Assembly: GCA_964412195.1 (NCBI GenBank)
Contig: CAYPNP010000002.1
Coordinates: 310,001 to 374,000 of the forward strand
Length of the DNA stretch: 64,000 bases
DNA from: CAYPNP01 sp964412195
GTDB taxonomy: Bacteria > Acidobacteriota > JAAYUB01
Reading direction: 5' to 3'
Positions 53,717-62,893 of the stretch are shown here, one piece after another (the first letter of the stretch is position 1; each line of letters opens with the position of its first letter). The notes below the pieces were generated by a model. It did not search any database and was not told where the DNA came from. It saw only the letters and a program-made list of their open reading frames with translations. The translations under genes were made by a program, and so were the position numbers.

Positions 53717-54985
53717 TTGTCCCGGTACCGGATCGCCTTCAGGGTCATCGCCGCGCTCCTCCTGTTCGCGTTGGCGGCGTGGAACCTCCTCCTTTCCATC
53801 TCCGCCGTGGACCGAACCCAGGAGACAGACCTCGCCGTCATCCAGCGGAAGGTCCGCCAATACCCCTGGCGGGCGGAGAGCTGGTATATCCTCGGCAGCA
53901 TCCGGGCCGTCGACATGCGCTTCGCCTCCGCCGCGGACGCCCGCCGTTGCCTCGAGCGCGCCGTCAATCTCAATCCGTGGAACTACAAATACTGGGCGTC
54001 CCTCGCCGATGTCCTGACGGCCGCTGGAGACGACGCCCCTGCGCAGGAATGCATGGCTGCCTCCCTGGAACTCAACCGGGCCTTCACCGACCTCTACTGG
54101 CGGGCGGCCAATTTCTACGTCCGCCGCCAGGATTTCGAAAATGCCGCACGCTGCTTCCGGCAGTCGCTGGCGGGCGATCCCGGTCTGCTGCGCCCGGTGC
54201 TGACCATCTGCTGGCGGGCCTGGCCCGATCGTGCCGCAATCCTCCGGGACGTCATCCCCTCGACGACACCCATGACCTTGAATGCGCTGCAGTGGTGCCT
54301 GGAGACGAAGGAGCTGGCCCTCGCCCGGCATTGCTGGGACCGGGTGATCCAGTCCGGTGAAATCATCGCGCCGCAGTCCTCGTTCGGATACATCAACGCC
54401 CTCATCCAGGCGGGACTGCCCGCGGATGCCCACCGGGTATGGGAGGAAACTCTCTCCAGGTCCGGCGGGGTCAGGCAGGCGGACAGCCCCAACCACGTTT
54501 ACAACGGGAGCTTCGAACAGCCGTTTCTCAACGGCGGATTTGACTGGCGGCTCCGCACGTCGCCCCACCTGTCCGTGTTCGAAGCATCAGACCAGCGCTT
54601 TCACGAGTACCGTTCACTCAAACTGGTGTTCGACGGGGAGGAGAACTGGTCCGGGCCGATCCTGTTCCAGTACGTGTGGTTGGAAAAGAGGGGGGTCTAC
54701 CACCTGGACTACGCGCTCCAGAGCGAAGGCCTTTCGACCGACAAGGGCCTCTATTTCGAGATCCGGCAAGTCAGCCCGGAGGGGAATCCCGCCCTCCTCG
54801 CCAAGGGGCCGGAGCACCTGGACGATTCGGACTGGTCGATCCACTCGGTGCCGTTCACGGTCAGGGGGGACGGCACGCTGGTCGCATTCTCCCTCTGCCG
54901 CGACCCCTCCCGGAAAATCGACTGCCAGATCAAGGGCAAGGCTTGGCTGGACGACGTCCGCATCGAACGGGAGGCAGGCCCATGA
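53717..54985 (+). CDS. Membrane TPR protein with C-terminal carbohydrate-binding-like domain
   Basis: 422 residues from a TTG start with GAGGTG 5 bases upstream. One N-terminal membrane helix (about 7-29, FRVIAALLLFALAAWNLLL) precedes TPR-like helices (WYILGSIRAVDMRFASAADA; RAANFYVRRQDFENAARCF) to about residue 240. The C-terminal half (NHVYNGSFEQPFLNGGFDW; LKLVFDGEENWSGP; AWLDDVRIER) looks like a jelly-roll carbohydrate-binding module. It lies between the CpsB-type phosphatase and the Wzy-like gene and may assist assembly of the polymer. The exact role is not known. Confidence 0.75.
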   Translation: MSRYRIAFRVIAALLLFALAAWNLLLSISAVDRTQETDLAVIQRKVRQYPWRAESWYILGSIRAVDMRFASAADARRCLERAVNLNPWNYKYWASLADVLTAAGDDAPAQECMAASLELNRAFTDLYWRAANFYVRRQDFENAARCFRQSLAGDPGLLRPVLTICWRAWPDRAAILRDVIPSTTPMTLNALQWCLETKELALARHCWDRVIQSGEIIAPQSSFGYINALIQAGLPADAHRVWEETLSRSGGVRQADSPNHVYNGSFEQPFLNGGFDWRLRTSPHLSVFEASDQRFHEYRSLKLVFDGEENWSGPILFQYVWLEKRGVYHLDYALQSEGLSTDKGLYFEIRQVSPEGNPALLAKGPEHLDDSDWSIHSVPFTVRGDGTLVAFSLCRDPSRKIDCQIKGKAWLDDVRIEREAGP

Positions 54986-56412
54986 CCCTTGCAATCCAGG
55001 AACTCCTCCTGTTCCTCTCCCTGGGATTTGCCGTGGTGGCGTTCGGGGCGAATCCCGACTGGGCCCGCCACATCTTCTGCATGCTGGTTTTTCTCACCGG
55101 CGCCTTCATCGTGTTGACCACCCCGCCGGTTCCGACCGGCCGGCCTCTCCGCCGGTCCGCCGCGGTCCTGGCCGTCCTGATGGCCATCCCGCTCCTCCAG
55201 GTGGTCCCGCTGCCCACGCCCGTCCAGCAGGCGCTTTCACCGGTCCACGCCGCAATGATCCAACGGCTGGCCCAGACTGGCCTCCTGGAATCCTCCCCGG
55301 CCCACCGGACCCTGAGCATCTACCCCTTCGGCACCCTGGAACAATACGCGGTGCTCCTGGCGGCCGGGGTGCTTTTCTACGTGGGACGGCGTCGTTTCCT
55401 CGACACCGGCAGCCTTCAGCGGCTGGCCTGGGTCGTCCTGGGCCTGGGTTTCCTGGAATCCCTCTATGGCCTGTTTCAATACCTCGGCAAGATCCCGCAC
55501 CCGTTCCTGCAGCCCGGATACGAGCTGGCGTCGGTGGCCAGCGGAACGTACGTCAACCGGAACCATTTCGCCGGCCTGCTTGAAATGGCCTTCCCCATCG
55601 CCATCGCCATCGCCTACGCGCACTTCCTCGTCCGGATCCACCCCGAGGTCCGCAGGACCCGCCGGTGGGTCCGCGCCCTGCTGACCCACCCCGACATGCC
55701 GCTCTTCTGCCTGTTCCTCTTCATCGCGGTGTGGATCTGCCTCGGGATCATCTTCTCCATGTCGCGGACCGGGATCACCAGCATGCTGGTGACCAGCCTC
55801 CTGATGGTCTTGCTGCTGGGGATCCGCCACAGCCGGCGCAGGATCCAGGTCCTCGGGCTGGTGTTCCTCCTGGCTGTCGCGGGCTATGCGGCGTACATCG
55901 GGATGGAAGAGGTGCTTCAGAGATTCGAACAGCTGCTGCGGGAGGATGCGGTGCTGCGGGAAGGGCGGATGGAAGTCTGGCGAGACTCCGTCACCATGAT
56001 CCGCGACTTCCCCCTGACTGGTGTCGGGTTGGGGAACTACCAGCACGCCTTCCACAAGTACAACCAGGTGCCCCGAAACGTGATTTACGACCACGCCCAC
56101 AACGACTACCTGGAATTCATCTCCGAGTTGGGCATACCGGCGGGTCTCCTGTTGATCGGCGCGGTCCTGTTCATCTTCGGGCGGGGGCTTCTCGCCTTCT
56201 TCCGGGTGGAGGGCAATCCCACGCTCCAAGCCATGCTCCTGGGCACCACCGGGGGGATCTTCAGCCTGCTGCTGCATAGCTTCACCGACTTCAACCTGCA
56301 GATCCCCGCCAACCTGGCCCTGTTCGCCCTGATCCTGGCGGCCGCCGCGGCCATGACGGAGAAGGAAGCTGCCGATTGGGCCGAAGCGGAGGCGGAGGCC
56401 GAACCGGAGTGA
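54982..56412 (+). CDS. O-antigen ligase/polymerase family (Wzy_C) membrane protein
   Basis: 476 residues, about 10-12 membrane helices. The Wzy_C region shows YVNRNHFAGLLEMAFPIAIA, FSMSRTGITSMLVTSLLMVL and the periplasmic loop VGLGNYQHAFHKYNQVP, then HAHNDYLEFISELGIPAG, a family mark. It either polymerises repeat units or ligates a polymer to its acceptor. The ATG overlaps the previous stop (ATGA). It is the last gene of the capsule block. A short acidic tail ends it. Confidence 0.88.
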   Translation: MTLAIQELLLFLSLGFAVVAFGANPDWARHIFCMLVFLTGAFIVLTTPPVPTGRPLRRSAAVLAVLMAIPLLQVVPLPTPVQQALSPVHAAMIQRLAQTGLLESSPAHRTLSIYPFGTLEQYAVLLAAGVLFYVGRRRFLDTGSLQRLAWVVLGLGFLESLYGLFQYLGKIPHPFLQPGYELASVASGTYVNRNHFAGLLEMAFPIAIAIAYAHFLVRIHPEVRRTRRWVRALLTHPDMPLFCLFLFIAVWICLGIIFSMSRTGITSMLVTSLLMVLLLGIRHSRRRIQVLGLVFLLAVAGYAAYIGMEEVLQRFEQLLREDAVLREGRMEVWRDSVTMIRDFPLTGVGLGNYQHAFHKYNQVPRNVIYDHAHNDYLEFISELGIPAGLLLIGAVLFIFGRGLLAFFRVEGNPTLQAMLLGTTGGIFSLLLHSFTDFNLQIPANLALFALILAAAAAMTEKEAADWAEAEAEAEPE

Positions 56413-56450
56413 GCCCCGGGAGAACGGGAAATCGCCTGGAAAATCTCCTG

Positions 56451-56480
56451 TTGTCCCCCCTTTCCCCGCCGTGCTATACT
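56451..56480 (+). promoter_or_regulatory. Predicted promoter for SRP RNA-dnaX
   Basis: TTGTCC (56451-56456) and TATACT (56475-56480) with an 18-base spacer lie just ahead of the SRP RNA. Confidence 0.45.
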
Positions 56481-56515
56481 GCCGTTGCGTTATTTGCATC
56501 GGTTGGAATCAGTTT

Positions 56516-56613
56516 GGCTCTGGGGCACCAATTCAGAACCTCGAACCCTGCCAGATCCGGAAGGAAGCAACAGTAAGAGCGCCCTCTGTTTGTGGTGTTT
56601 CCAGAGCCTTTTA
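56516..56613 (+). ncRNA. ffs: Signal recognition particle RNA (small, 4.5S-like)
   Basis: The conserved helix 8 core reads CCAGATCCGGAAGGAAGCAA, with the GGAA tetraloop and the adenine-rich asymmetric loop. The 5' GGCTCTGG (56516) pairs with CCAGAGCC (56601-56608), followed by TTTTA, closing a rod of about 95 bases. It binds Ffh for co-translational targeting. Position directly upstream of dnaX is a common arrangement. Confidence 0.93.
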
Positions 56614-56638
56614 TTCTTTCGTCCCAGCTTGAGCTGAC

Positions 56639-58282
56639 ATGCAGTACAAAGTCATCGCCCGGAAATGGCGCCCCCAGCAGTTTGACGACGTCGTGGGGCA
56701 GAAGACGATCACCCGGACGCTGCAGAACGCCATCCAGCAGAACCGGATCGCCCACGCCTACCTCTTCACCGGCACGCGGGGCGTCGGGAAGACCTCCACC
56801 GCGCGCATCCTGGCCAAGGCGCTCAACTGCGCCCAGGGCCCCACGCCGCACCCCTGCGACCAGTGCGACTCCTGCACCGAGATCATGCAGGGCAACTCGG
56901 TGGATGTCCTGGAGATCGACGCCGCCTCCAACCGCGGCATCGGCGAGATCCGCGAGCTGCGCGAAAACGTGCAGTACGCCCCCTCCCGGGACCGCTACAA
57001 GATCTTCATCATCGACGAAGTCCACATGCTCACCATGGAGGCCTTCAACGCGCTCCTCAAGACCCTGGAGGAGCCGCCCGGGCACGTGATCTTCATCCTG
57101 GCGACCACCGAGCTGTACAAGATCCCGCAGACCATCGTCTCGCGCTGCCAGCAGTTCGATTTCCGGATCGTGCCGTTCGACGAGATCTTCCAGCGGCTGA
57201 AGCGGATCCTGCGGGCCGAGCAGATGGAGATTTCGGACCAGGCCCTGCACTTCGTCGTCAAGGCGAGCGGCGGCAGCATGCGCGATGCCGAGTCCGCCCT
57301 CCAGAAAATCGTTTCGCTCGGCGGGGAAGGCGTCAGCGACGAGGACGTGGCCTCCCTGCTCGGCGTCATCCACCAGGATTCCCTAAACCGGATGATGAAG
57401 GCCATCCTCGAGCAGGACCGGCCGGCGATCATCGAACTGATCGACCAGCTGTACGAACGGGGCCACGACCTGCAGAATTTCCTCCGCTCGTTCATGGAAT
57501 TCGTCCGCCACGTGGCCATCTACCAGATCACCCGGTCCGACTACCACCTCGTCTCGCTTTCAAAGGACGACATCGGCTTCATCGGGGAGGTGGCCACCCA
57601 GATGCAGCTCGAGGACTGCATCCGGTATTACGACCTGCTGCTGCGGAGCGACAGCGAGCTGCGCTGGACGCCCTTCGTGCGCTTCCACGTCGAAATGGCG
57701 TTCCTCAAGCTGGCTGCCCTGCCCCATCTGGCCTCCCTCGAGGAGATCGTGCTGGCGCTGCAGGAATTGCCCTCCGCCCTCCCCGGCGAGGAGCCGCCCG
57801 CCCCGGTGCGGTTCGATGCGGTCCCGTCGAATTCGAAATCCCCTCCGGCGCCGGCCGCCCCGCCCCCCGCTCCTGGGCCGGTGGCTCCAGCCGCGGCCGG
57901 GGATCGGGACAAGCTTCGCCTTCTCCGGGAGGAGATCGGCAAGAAAATAGCCCCCCTCCAACCCTTCCTCGCCCGCCTGGAGCTCCGGCTAGCTGGCAAG
58001 ACCCTGCAGATCATCGTGCCGGAGAACAGCTTCTTCGAGAAAACCCTCCGCCAACCCAATACTCAGCAGCAGCTGGGCGAGGTCTACAGAAGCCTGTTCA
58101 ACACCACGCCGGAAATCGTCATCCAGCCCAAGCCGGTGGAAGTCAACGTCTCCAGCGAGGCGGAGAAAAAAAAACTGGCGGAGGAGCAGAAGCGCATCGA
58201 AGCCCTCTTCATGGATGACCCGGTGGCCCGCATCCTGATCGACAAGGTCTCGGGCAAGTGGATCTTCCGGAAGCCGTCCTGA
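56639..58282 (+). CDS. dnaX: DNA polymerase III subunits gamma/tau
   Basis: 547 residues. The clamp-loader ATPase has WRPQQFDDVVGQ, Walker A GTRGVGKTSTA, a four-Cys zinc module (about residues 60-82), DEX-box IIDEVHMLTMEAFN, and the SRC arginine finger region (IVSRCQQFDFRI). Domain III follows to about residue 365, then a Pro/Ala linker and a tau-like C-terminal part. It loads the sliding clamp and links the polymerases. It is followed by ebfC and recR. Confidence 0.96.
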   Translation: MQYKVIARKWRPQQFDDVVGQKTITRTLQNAIQQNRIAHAYLFTGTRGVGKTSTARILAKALNCAQGPTPHPCDQCDSCTEIMQGNSVDVLEIDAASNRGIGEIRELRENVQYAPSRDRYKIFIIDEVHMLTMEAFNALLKTLEEPPGHVIFILATTELYKIPQTIVSRCQQFDFRIVPFDEIFQRLKRILRAEQMEISDQALHFVVKASGGSMRDAESALQKIVSLGGEGVSDEDVASLLGVIHQDSLNRMMKAILEQDRPAIIELIDQLYERGHDLQNFLRSFMEFVRHVAIYQITRSDYHLVSLSKDDIGFIGEVATQMQLEDCIRYYDLLLRSDSELRWTPFVRFHVEMAFLKLAALPHLASLEEIVLALQELPSALPGEEPPAPVRFDAVPSNSKSPPAPAAPPPAPGPVAPAAAGDRDKLRLLREEIGKKIAPLQPFLARLELRLAGKTLQIIVPENSFFEKTLRQPNTQQQLGEVYRSLFNTTPEIVIQPKPVEVNVSSEAEKKKLAEEQKRIEALFMDDPVARILIDKVSGKWIFRKPS

Positions 58283-58302
58283 GCCGCCCCGAGGATATCT
58301 CC

Positions 58303-58608
58303 ATGGACATGCGCAAACTCTTCGAACAGGCCCAGCAGGTTCAGCAGCAGCTCGCGAAGGAGCTTGAGCAGGCCGAAGTGGAGGCTGCCAGCGGCGGCGG
58401 GCTGGTGCGGGTCCGGATGAACGGGAAGAAGGAACTCCTTTCCCTCATCATCGAGGAGGAGGCCTTGGCCGGGGGTGACCGTGGGATGTTGCAGGACCTG
58501 ATCATCGCCGCCATCAACCAGGGCTCCCGGAAAATCGACGAGCTTCTCGCCTCCCGGATGGGCAGCCTGGCCGGGAAGCTCGGCCTTTCAGGGCTCCTGG
58601 GAGGCTGA
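58303..58608 (+). CDS. ebfC: YbaB/EbfC-family nucleoid-associated protein
   Basis: 101 residues. An N-terminal coiled helix (MRKLFEQAQQVQQQLAKEL) and a beta core (GGGLVRVRMNGKKELLSLII) match YbaB/EbfC, which binds DNA as a tweezer-like dimer. The ATG at 58303 has GAGG 8 bases upstream. Order dnaX-ebfC-recR is widely conserved. Confidence 0.93.
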   Translation: MDMRKLFEQAQQVQQQLAKELEQAEVEAASGGGLVRVRMNGKKELLSLIIEEEALAGGDRGMLQDLIIAAINQGSRKIDELLASRMGSLAGKLGLSGLLGG

Positions 58609-58611
58609 GAC

Positions 58612-58737
58612 AATTGCGGATTGCGAATTGCGGATTGCGGATTTCAATTTAGAAACGTCGGATTTCGGACATCGGGTCGCGGACCTCGCCCGATCCCAAC
58701 CCGATATCCGAGGTCCGAAGTCCGATGGCCGGATGAC
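58612..58737. repeat. Heptamer array and inverted TCGGA-type repeat
   Basis: Four to five GGATTGC/GAATTGC heptamers (58614-58644) are followed by an imperfect inverted repeat of drifting TTCGGAC/ATCGGGT units (about 58650-58735). It separates ebfC from recR. Confidence 0.75.
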
Positions 58738-58742
58738 CACCG

Positions 58743-59342
58743 ATGAACGCTTTCACTGAACCGCTGGAAAAGATGATGGAGGTGCTCAAGCGCCTCCCGG
58801 GCATCGGTCCGAAGTCGGCCCAGCGCATCGCTTTTTTCCTCCTGCAGTGCGAGGAGGAATACATCCGGACCCTGCTCCAGTCGATCAGCGACGCCCGGTT
58901 CACCATCCGCCTCTGTCGGCAGTGCAACAACTACACCAACGCGGACCGGTGCGAGATCTGCTCCGACCCGCGCCGGGACCACTCGGTCATCTGCGTGGTG
59001 GAGCGCCCGTTCGAGATCGCGGCCATCGAGAAGAGCCGGCACTTCCGCGGCACCTACCACGTGCTGCACGGCGCCCTCTCGCCCATCAACGGGATCGGGC
59101 CCGACGAGCTGAAGCTGGCCAACCTGCTGACCCGCCTCCATCCGGAGCACGTCTCGGAGGTCATCCTCGCGACGAACCCGGACGTGGAGGGTGAGGCCAC
59201 CGCCCTCTATCTGGCCCAGCTCATCAAGCCGCTGCAGGTGAAGGTCTCCCGGATCGCACTGGGACTGCCCATGGGCTCCAACCTGGAGTACGCCGATGAG
59301 ATCACCATCACCCGCGCCTTGGAGGGCCGGACCCTCCTCTGA
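58743..59342 (+). CDS. recR: Recombination protein RecR
   Basis: 199 residues, standard length. An N-terminal helix-hairpin-helix (LKRLPGIGPKSAQRIAFFLL), a zinc finger (CRQCNNYTNADRCEIC), a Toprim domain (ICVVERPFEIAAIEKS; ATNPDVEGEATALYLAQL) and the Walker-like C-terminus are all present. It acts with RecF/RecO in gap repair by loading RecA. The ATG has no neighbour overlap because of the repeat ahead of it. Confidence 0.96.
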   Translation: MNAFTEPLEKMMEVLKRLPGIGPKSAQRIAFFLLQCEEEYIRTLLQSISDARFTIRLCRQCNNYTNADRCEICSDPRRDHSVICVVERPFEIAAIEKSRHFRGTYHVLHGALSPINGIGPDELKLANLLTRLHPEHVSEVILATNPDVEGEATALYLAQLIKPLQVKVSRIALGLPMGSNLEYADEITITRALEGRTLL

Positions 59343-59362
59343 TCCTGCCGGGGAAATCTTCG

Positions 59363-61777
59363 CTACTGCCGGACTTTCCACTCGATGATCCCGCCGGAAA
59401 ATCCCGGCTGGAGCCGGGCCCGGATCCGGATCGCGCCAGTGGTCACAGGCTTGAAATGGACCTCGTTGTAGCGGTCCTCGGCGGTTCCGTACGTATCCAG
59501 AGCCTCGGCAATTGCCCAATCGTCGCCGGACTTGTAGAGCACCTCCCAGGAGGCCGGCATGCGGGCGACGCAGTCGTACTGGTCCGTCACCAGCCAATAG
59601 ACTTGGACGTCGGAGATGGTCGTCTCGCCAGGAAAATCGTACTGCACCCATTCCTCCGTCCCGTTCTGGAGCCACCAGGTGAAGTAGGGTTTGGAGGTGT
59701 CGCGGGAGCTTTTCGGCTCGTACAGGTCATTCAGGCCGTCCGCATACCCCGCCGACGAGCTGGCCTTGCTCCGGGAAGCGAGGGTTGGCTCGGGCACCGG
59801 CAGGGCGGTCCCGACCGAGGCCGGGATCCAGACCGCCATCTCGTCCCGGCCGCGGTTGTTCCACAAGGCGTATGGAATGGCGTGGAACTTCCCTTTCACC
59901 GGATGGGGATGGCCTTCCGCCTCCCTCTCCAGGAAACCGCAAGTCCCCTCAAGGACCACCGCCCCGCCGAGGAAATCCGGCTTGTATTTCGCCTGGATCC
60001 CCTCCACTGCCGGCAGGAAAGCGTTCATGACGTGGCCGCCCGGCTGGTCCTTCCCCTCCAGACAGAAAACCACGGGCCCCCGTTCCAGGGCGACCTTGCT
60101 GCGGTCGTCCTCCACGCCGGCATCGGCACGCACCGTTCGCACCGGCATGGGCAGGCGCAGCGCAACCCGGTCCCCGCGCCCCCAGCGCCGCTCGATCCGG
60201 GCGAACCCTCCCTCCAGCTTGATCTCGAACGGCCGTCCATTGACCGACAGCGTCGCCCTTTGCCTGTCGGCTGAGCTGAACGTGTACAGATCACTGGGAA
60301 TGGGCTGGTTCCGGGCCCAGCCGGGGATCCGGACCATCAAGGAGAACTCCCGTTCCCGGTCTGGAGTGACGGTCAGCGATACATCCCCCTGCCATGGGTA
60401 ACCCGTCTTCTGGGCAATCTCAATCTTTCCCCCACCATCCGTGATGGAAGCCCGGCCGGATACAAACAGGTTCACATAAATCTCCCGGCCGCTGACGGCG
60501 TAGGCGTAGCCGGGCACCGATGGGATGAACCGGGTGACGTTCCCCGGGCAGCAGGCGCAGCCGAACCAGGGCGCCCGCTCGTGGGAGCCGTTGGATTCCA
60601 GGGGATTGTCGTAGAAGAAGCGGTCGCCGCTCAGCGAAACGCCCGACAGGACGCCGTTGTAAAGGGCCCGCTCCAGGACGTCGATATATTTCGCGTCCCC
60701 GCTGAGCAGAAACATCCGGTAGTTCCAGAACACGTTGGCGATGGAGGCGCAGGTCTCGCAATAGGCGGTCAGGTTCGGCAGCTCGTAGTTGTCGCCGAAA
60801 CCTTCCCCCGCGCCGCGCGCCCCCATCCCGCCGGTGAGGTAGAGCTTCTTCGAGACCAGGTTGTCCCACAGCCGGTCCAGGGCGGCCCGATACGCCTCGT
60901 TTCCGGTCAGGCGGGCCACGTCGGCGACGCCGGCGTACAGGTATCCCGCGCGGACCGCGTGCCCGACCATCTCGTCCTGATCGACAACCGGCTGGTGGTC
61001 CTGGCTGTAAGGGCTCAGCTTGTGCCCGTCCCGCCCCCGCCCGGTCTCCTCGATAAAGAAGCCCGCCAGTTCGAGGTAATCGCGCATGCCCGTCACGAGG
61101 TACAGCTTGACCAGGGCCATCTCGATGATCGGGTGGCCGGACGGGCATTTCCGCTGGCCGGGCCCGGGGCCGAACTCCCGCCGGACCAGGTCGGCGTTCT
61201 TCAGGGCCACGTCGAGCAGCGCCCGCTTGCCCGTGGCCTGGTAGTGCGCCACCGCGGCCTCGTACAGATGGCCGCAATTATACAGTTCGTGGCTGTTCAG
61301 CTTTTCCCACCGCGCCGCGCCCATCCAGCGCTCCAGCCGGGAACACTGGTTGGTCCGGCAGGTGTACAGGTATCCGTCATCCTCCTGGGCGGCGGCGATC
61401 AGGGCGATGATCTTGTCCAGATACTGATCCAGCTTGGGATCCGGATGCGTGGCCAGGGAGTAGGAGGCGCCCTCGATGACCTTGTACACATCGGTGTCGT
61501 CGAACGGGTAGTCGCCCTTGTGCTCGCCCTGGATCAACCCGCCGGCCAGCGCGAAATTGTCCATCCGGCCGGTTTCCTCGCACTTCCGGAAGGCGGACGG
61601 GATGGAGACAGTGCGGTTGGTCTCGATCCGCGGCCGCCAGAAATCGTCCTCAAAGTGCACCCGCGTGAACGGCACCGGCTGGATTTCGGCGCGTTCCGCT
61701 CCCCGAACGTTCTTGCCGGCAAACATCACCGGAAGCCCGATCGCCACGAGAATCTGGACCGCCTTTCGCATTTTCAC
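59363..61777 (-). CDS. Secreted GH127-family protein with discoidin-like C-terminal domain
   Basis: 804 residues from a GTG at 61777 supported by GGAGGA 6 bases upstream (an ATG at 61771 is possible). A signal peptide (MRKAVQILVAIGLPVMFAG) precedes the GH127 barrel: FEDDFWRPRIETN, AAAQEDDGYLYTC, GHAVRAGYLYAGVAD, the catalytic-region TAYCETCASIANVF and the cysteine motif GCACCPGNVTRFIP. Beta domains follow, and the last about 140 residues (EEWVQYDFPGETTISDVQVY; ASWEVLYKSGDDW) look like an F5/8-type sugar-binding module. It likely removes beta-L-arabinofuranosyl or related residues outside the cytoplasm. Converges with recR (gap 20 bases). Confidence 0.9.
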   Translation of the reverse strand: MKMRKAVQILVAIGLPVMFAGKNVRGAERAEIQPVPFTRVHFEDDFWRPRIETNRTVSIPSAFRKCEETGRMDNFALAGGLIQGEHKGDYPFDDTDVYKVIEGASYSLATHPDPKLDQYLDKIIALIAAAQEDDGYLYTCRTNQCSRLERWMGAARWEKLNSHELYNCGHLYEAAVAHYQATGKRALLDVALKNADLVRREFGPGPGQRKCPSGHPIIEMALVKLYLVTGMRDYLELAGFFIEETGRGRDGHKLSPYSQDHQPVVDQDEMVGHAVRAGYLYAGVADVARLTGNEAYRAALDRLWDNLVSKKLYLTGGMGARGAGEGFGDNYELPNLTAYCETCASIANVFWNYRMFLLSGDAKYIDVLERALYNGVLSGVSLSGDRFFYDNPLESNGSHERAPWFGCACCPGNVTRFIPSVPGYAYAVSGREIYVNLFVSGRASITDGGGKIEIAQKTGYPWQGDVSLTVTPDREREFSLMVRIPGWARNQPIPSDLYTFSSADRQRATLSVNGRPFEIKLEGGFARIERRWGRGDRVALRLPMPVRTVRADAGVEDDRSKVALERGPVVFCLEGKDQPGGHVMNAFLPAVEGIQAKYKPDFLGGAVVLEGTCGFLEREAEGHPHPVKGKFHAIPYALWNNRGRDEMAVWIPASVGTALPVPEPTLASRSKASSSAGYADGLNDLYEPKSSRDTSKPYFTWWLQNGTEEWVQYDFPGETTISDVQVYWLVTDQYDCVARMPASWEVLYKSGDDWAIAEALDTYGTAEDRYNEVHFKPVTTGAIRIRARLQPGFSGGIIEWKVRQ

Positions 61778-62015
61778 GTTGATTCCTCCAATCATGTACG
61801 CCCGAAAGCGGGTGTGGGATCGCCCCCCATTTATCCCTCTCCGCTGGCGGAATGTCAATCCCGGCGACGCTTTCCCCCCGCGGCCGTCCCGGTGGAGGAT
61901 CCTGTCCGGACATGACATTTACCCCTCCCGGTCACAAAATACTTCTTTCTCCTTCGCAAATCTGATATAAAGTGTTGTTTGATTGTTTTATGCATTTTGT
62001 AATGGAGGCAAGCGT

Positions 62016-62594
62016 ATGACGACTTACTTGGAGGTTCGCTGGCACGGGCGCGGCGGCCAGGGGACAGTCACCGGCGCCAAGACCCTCGCCGAGGCGATCC
62101 TGAACGTCGGCAAACATATCCAGGCGTTTCCCGAGTACGGACCCGAGCGGCGCGGTGCGCCGGTCCGGGTGTACAACCGGTTTTCGAGCAATCCGATCCG
62201 GGTGCACACCCCCGTGAAAACCCCGGACGTCATCATCGTGGTCGATCCAACCCTCATCGGCGCGGCGGACCTCACCGGCGGCGCCAAGGACAATTCGATC
62301 TTCCTGATCAACTCCACCGAGGAGGCCCCGGCCCTGCGCAAGAAACTCGGACTTCTGCCCACCCAGAAGCTGTTCATCATCCCGGCGACCAAGATCAGCG
62401 TGGAGGAGATCGGGCGGGCCCTGCCGAACGTCCCGATGCTCGGCGGATTCACCAAGGCCGTGCCCATGATCGGCATCGACGAGCTGATGAAGGAGATCCG
62501 CGAGAGCTTCGAGGGCAAGTTCCCGGAAAAAATCATCGAGGGTAACCTCGCGGCCACCCGCCGTGGGTACGAGGAGGCAAAGAGCGATGTTTAA
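62016..62594 (+). CDS. porC: 2-oxoacid:ferredoxin oxidoreductase, gamma subunit
   Basis: 192 residues. VRWHGRGGQGTVTGAKTLAE and FPEYGPERRGAPV are hallmarks of the gamma subunit of pyruvate or 2-oxoisovalerate ferredoxin oxidoreductase. GGAGG lies about 8 bases before the ATG; a weak TATAAA is near 61966. The complex uses thiamine diphosphate to turn 2-oxoacid plus CoA into acyl-CoA, CO2 and reduced ferredoxin. It overlaps the delta gene by 8 bases. The substrate, pyruvate or a branched oxoacid, is not decided by eye. Confidence 0.93.
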   Translation: MTTYLEVRWHGRGGQGTVTGAKTLAEAILNVGKHIQAFPEYGPERRGAPVRVYNRFSSNPIRVHTPVKTPDVIIVVDPTLIGAADLTGGAKDNSIFLINSTEEAPALRKKLGLLPTQKLFIIPATKISVEEIGRALPNVPMLGGFTKAVPMIGIDELMKEIRESFEGKFPEKIIEGNLAATRRGYEEAKSDV

Positions 62595-62877
62595 GCTGAA
62601 GAACTGGAAGGAAGTTCCCATCGGCGGCGCCGTGGACCAGCCGGGATCCGCCATGGAGAACAAGACCGGCTCCTGGCGCGTCGAGCGCCCGATCTGGGAC
62701 GAGGCCAAATGCATCCACTGCCTGCGCTGCTGGGTGTTCTGCCCCGACATGAGCATCAACACGGTCGACGGCAAGATGACCGGCATGAACTACGAGTACT
62801 GCAAGGGCTGCGGGATCTGCGCCCAGGTGTGCCCCGAAAAGGTCAAGGCCATCACCATGCAGCCGGAAGAACAGTAA
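62587..62877 (+). CDS. porD: 2-oxoacid:ferredoxin oxidoreductase, delta (ferredoxin) subunit
   Basis: 96 residues with two 4Fe-4S motifs: CIHCLRCWVFCPD and CKGCGICAQVCPEKVKAI. The N-terminus carries W-R-V-E-R-P typical of PorD. AGGAGG lies 8 bases before the ATG, inside the end of porC. It passes electrons from the core to free ferredoxin. Confidence 0.93.
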   Translation: MFKLKNWKEVPIGGAVDQPGSAMENKTGSWRVERPIWDEAKCIHCLRCWVFCPDMSINTVDGKMTGMNYEYCKGCGICAQVCPEKVKAITMQPEEQ

Positions 62878-62893
62878 GAAGGAGGCACACACC

